Below, piece after piece: positions 4,432-6,015 of a DNA stretch of 6,015 bases (positions are counted from its first letter, which is position 1; every line of letters starts with the position of its first letter). The notes below the pieces were generated by a model that ran no database searches, was not told the DNA's origin, and saw only the letters and a program-made list of their open reading frames with translations. The translations under genes were made by a program, and so were the position numbers. Origin of the DNA: Candidatus Pacearchaeota archaeon (GTDB taxonomy: Archaea; Nanoarchaeota; Nanoarchaeia; Pacearchaeales; GW2011-AR1); NCBI GenBank assembly GCA_002686195.1, contig NZAS01000234.1, positions 1 through 6,015 on the forward strand, read 5' to 3'.

Positions 4432-4679
4432 GCTTCAGCTCCAATATCCCGTATTAGCGTAGTGTCGGCCAATTGTTCTTTGACTGTCTTGTCCTCTGTA
4501 GCTTTGACTAACTTATCGAAATCATCCCCACTAAACCCAAAAGGCGTAGCTTTATGAAACATGTAAGCCAGCCATAAGAATCCCGGATAAATAAGAACCC
4601 AAAAAGGTATAATAAATGTGAGAGGCCATATAGTCCATGTAACTCCCACAATTGTGATAGCAAACAGATATTTAAACAT
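4428..4679 (-). CDS. Two-span membrane protein, 83 aa
   Basis: Residues about 3-42 are almost entirely hydrophobic (YLFAITIVGVTWTIWPL, then FIIPFWVLIYPGFLWLAYMF), with prolines breaking them into two short spans, a membrane hairpin. The remaining 40 residues form a soluble, charged helical tail (DDFDKLVKATEDKTVKEQL), so both ends probably face the cytoplasm. A very strong ribosome binding site (GAGGAGGT) lies just before the ATG, which overlaps the upstream stop as TAATG, so high expression is likely. It ends ATGA-overlapped with the 58-aa gene. No holin, superinfection-exclusion or other family can be assigned from sequence alone. Confidence 0.85.
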   Translation of the reverse strand: MFKYLFAITIVGVTWTIWPLTFIIPFWVLIYPGFLWLAYMFHKATPFGFSGDDFDKLVKATEDKTVKEQLADTTLIRDIGAEA

Positions 4680-4924
4680 TATACCTCCTCTACTTCAACA
4701 TTGAAGCGTTTAGCAAAGAACACCAAGCGTTTAGTAGCTTCTTGATGCCTAAGCTCCCGTCGGACTACAATCTTTGTTAAAAGATGTGCCAACTTTGGAG
4801 ATTGAGCAGGTCGATTACGATTAGGTTGTCGCGATGTATCTTTGCGTAACAACTTATCGGAAACGTTAAATCTCCGTTTATTTTTTGACATAAAACATAC
4901 TGGTATTAGTTTTTTAGTTTTCAC
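4679..4924 (-). CDS. Basic protein with GTG start, 81 aa
   Basis: A Lys/Arg-rich protein (KNKRRFNVSDKLLRKDTSRQ, then a helical RRELRHQEATKRLVFFAKRF) with an acidic last few residues (NVEVEEV). The GTG at 4924 is chosen over the internal ATG (Met12) because AAGGAG lies 7 nt before the GTG and nothing comparable precedes the ATG. It overlaps the next gene's start as TAATG. Charge suggests RNA or DNA binding, which would fit a neighbourhood that begins with end-repair enzymes, but there is no recognisable domain. The 57-aa gene ends 5 nt upstream and contributes its ribosome binding site. Confidence 0.78.
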   Translation of the reverse strand: MKTKKLIPVCFMSKNKRRFNVSDKLLRKDTSRQPNRNRPAQSPKLAHLLTKIVVRRELRHQEATKRLVFFAKRFNVEVEEV

Positions 4925-4928
4925 TGTT

Positions 4929-5102
4929 TTACTCCTTTTTCATTTGCATTATGGATTGTCTACGTAATAGCTCGCTCCAACAGTCCTTCACGAGCTTTTT
5001 ATCAGTGACTCTTTTTGGATTATCAACTACAAGGGTCATATCGCCTTGTCCTGATACAAACAGAGCTACTAATTCTTTATAAGGTAACTTAGAAATCTCC
5101 AT
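4929..5102 (-). CDS. Hypothetical protein, 57 aa
   Basis: A short charged protein (MEISKLPYKELVALFVSGQG, then DNPKRVTDKKLVKDCWSELLRR) that fills the gap between the phosphatase and the basic 81-aa gene. It overlaps the end of the phosphatase gene by 14 nt. The ribosome binding site is weak (AGG, 7 nt before the ATG), so coupling to the phosphatase is likely. Its last codons, AAG GAG, are also the ribosome binding site of the 81-aa gene. The C-terminal KLVKDCWSELLRRQS looks like an amphipathic helix. No family recognised. Confidence 0.7.
   Translation of the reverse strand: MEISKLPYKELVALFVSGQGDMTLVVDNPKRVTDKKLVKDCWSELLRRQSIMQMKKE
4932..4937 (-). promoter_or_regulatory. Ribosome binding site fixing a GTG start
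   Basis: AAGGAG on the minus strand lies 7 nt before the GTG of the 81-aa gene. It supports GTG over the in-frame internal ATG (Met12), which has no such site. Confidence 0.75.
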
Positions 5103-5505
5103 CAGCTACCTGTAGTACTGTTAAACCCAATTCTCTCCACATTTCAACAACCTGGTTACGGTCATCAAGTACATATTTAATATTATATTTATCTTTAATA
5201 TGATTATCATAAATCTCTTTCTTAATTATTGAATCAGGACGACTATCACGTTCCGGCCGGATGAAAATGGCATCATACAAAACACCATGGTCCGAGAGCC
5301 AGACCTCTGTGTCATTTAAGCAGACGCCATCTCGTCCGGTAGTAACTAAAACTTTTAGACCAGTATCCTGAAGAATATGTACTAGGTCAATGATAGGGAG
5401 GTTGGGATCATCTTGCATTACTTCTTTCCAAGCAAATGGTGAACGTCTACCTTTCATTAAGGCAACAGTTCCATCTACATCTACAATTATAGCATCAATC
5501 TTCAT
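5089..5505 (-). CDS. Stand-alone PseT-type polynucleotide 3'-phosphatase (HAD fold)
   Basis: This protein of 138 residues corresponds to the C-terminal half of T4 polynucleotide kinase/phosphatase, which removes 3'-phosphates and 2',3'-cyclic phosphates from nucleic-acid ends before ligation. HAD motif I is D9-V-D11-G-T, with D9 the expected nucleophile. R21 in RRSPF matches the conserved Arg of T4. Motif II is T56-G-R58, K95 is the likely motif III Lys and D114-D115 form motif IV. The ending DDRNQVVEMWRELG...QVADGDF is close to the T4 C-terminus. The kinase half is absent from this gene. GAGGAG lies 7 nt before the ATG at 5505; an ATG at 5511 has only 1 nt spacing and is unlikely. It overlaps both neighbours. 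Confidence 0.93.
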   Translation of the reverse strand: MKIDAIIVDVDGTVALMKGRRSPFAWKEVMQDDPNLPIIDLVHILQDTGLKVLVTTGRDGVCLNDTEVWLSDHGVLYDAIFIRPERDSRPDSIIKKEIYDNHIKDKYNIKYVLDDRNQVVEMWRELGLTVLQVADGDF

Positions 5506-5854
5506 CTTCATTCTCCTCTAAGCAATAACCCCAGTTAGATAATACGAATGCTTTTAACCAATCTTTATCAGCACTAGCTATTTCAATTGCCTCTCTTATA
5601 AATTCAAAGAGTACAATACCAGTGCGTTGATTCATTCTAGCATCATAAGAAAGAGGATCACTACCGCCTCGTTTACCACAGAAACAATCAGATAATGGAA
5701 TATCCATTGAACTTACTTCACCAATTACTTCATTGGTTTTTTCTCCAAGTATATTCTTAACATCAGCAATTAGTGCACAAAAGAACTTATCCCGCGTATT
5801 ACCATCAAGTGCTGAGTTGGTAAATACCTTTAATTCATCAATATTTTTCATCAT
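5495..5854 (-). CDS. Hypothetical protein between kinase and phosphatase, 119 aa
   Basis: I do not recognise this protein. The N-terminal part (DELKVFTNSALDGNTRDKFF) and the middle helix (ADVKNILGEKTNEVIGEV) look soluble. A CFC pair lies in SDCFCGKRGGSDPLSYDAR, followed by a helical, Trp-containing C-terminus (DKDWLKAFVLSNWGYC) and an acidic tail (EENEDED). There is no membrane segment. It begins ATGATG, with the first ATG overlapping the kinase stop as ATGA and only a distant AAAGG upstream. Its end overlaps the phosphatase start by 11 nt. Being wedged between the two halves of an end-repair pair suggests, but does not prove, a link to nucleic-acid repair. Confidence 0.82.
   Translation of the reverse strand: MMKNIDELKVFTNSALDGNTRDKFFCALIADVKNILGEKTNEVIGEVSSMDIPLSDCFCGKRGGSDPLSYDARMNQRTGIVLFEFIREAIEIASADKDWLKAFVLSNWGYCLEENEDED
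5513..5518 (-). promoter_or_regulatory. Ribosome binding site selecting the phosphatase start
   Basis: GAGGAG on the minus strand is 7 nt from the ATG at 5505 but only 1 nt from the ATG at 5511. The first spacing is normal and the second is too short, so translation should begin at 5505. Confidence 0.7.
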
Positions 5855-6015
5855 AATTTTATATTAAACCTTTCTTTTTGCATTGTTATTACTTTACTGG
5901 GGACGTTATGAATAGACTTCGACCCGTGCCTATTCTCCACAATTATAGTATGTACATTATAGTCATGTTTCTTTGCTAATTTAAAATAGGGCTCCATCTC
6001 CCACTCTGTAGTAAA
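5851..6015 (-). CDS. P-loop polynucleotide-kinase-like protein, C-terminal fragment
   Basis: The last 54 residues of a gene that enters from beyond the right edge. EWEMEPYFKLAKKHDYN, IIVENRHG and SIHNVPSKVI...KERFNIKL match the end of small P-loop kinases of the AAA_33 / polynucleotide-kinase type, in which an Asn-Thr-Phe-(Thr)-containing strand and a VENRHG-like strand lie near the C-terminus. Members phosphorylate 5'-OH nucleic-acid ends or act as uncharacterised ATP-binding phage proteins. The Walker A motif would lie outside the window, so it cannot be checked. The TGA overlaps the following gene's ATG. With the PseT-type phosphatase two genes on, it probably provides the 5'-kinase half of an end-healing pair. 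Confidence 0.75.
   Translation of the reverse strand, partial: FTTEWEMEPYFKLAKKHDYNVHTIIVENRHGSKSIHNVPSKVITMQKERFNIKL

Overview
The window looks like part of the genome of a tailed double-stranded DNA bacteriophage, or a closely related prophage or metagenomic phage contig. All supportable genes lie on the minus strand. They are short (about 36 to 221 codons) and tightly packed, with repeated stop/start overlaps of the TAATG and ATGA type and AAGGAG-like ribosome binding sites. Most encode proteins I do not recognise. The sequence is AT-rich overall and has no tRNA, rRNA, CRISPR array, transposase or plus-strand gene. The host cannot be named from this sequence.

In transcription order (right to left), the right end (about 5089-6015) is a nucleic-acid end-repair module. 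It holds the C-terminus of a P-loop polynucleotide-kinase-like protein, an unknown 119-residue protein, and a stand-alone phosphatase that matches the C-terminal half of phage T4 polynucleotide kinase/phosphatase (PseT). In T4 these two activities are fused; here they are two genes separated by an unrelated one. The three genes overlap and are probably co-translated.

From 5102 down to 3463 comes a run of very small genes: a 57-residue protein, a basic 81-residue protein with a GTG start, a two-segment membrane protein, a 58-residue protein, an extremely basic 56-residue protein that overlaps both neighbours, a 122-residue acidic protein, a 51-residue protein and a 46-residue single-span membrane protein. 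Two larger orphans follow (184 and 146 residues). Several of these genes are below usual annotation cut-offs and were found by reading the gaps.

The only substantial non-coding stretch, 2102-2445, separates the two gene blocks. It holds six inverted repeats, including a very GC-rich hairpin just after the 146-residue gene (probable terminator) and a hairpin built on GCGAAGC. A candidate promoter has an 18-bp palindrome across its -10 box. I read it as terminator, control region and promoter; a replication-origin role is also possible.

The left block (1-2101) encodes a 221-residue orphan, a 66-residue acidic protein, an 82-residue cysteine-rich putative zinc-binding protein, a probable 36-residue CxxC peptide with a TTG start, a 128-residue acidic protein, a 47-residue membrane protein and a 115-residue coiled-coil protein. 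Apart from the end-repair enzymes, functions are unassigned. Small accessory and host-takeover proteins are the natural expectation for such a region, but that is inference.
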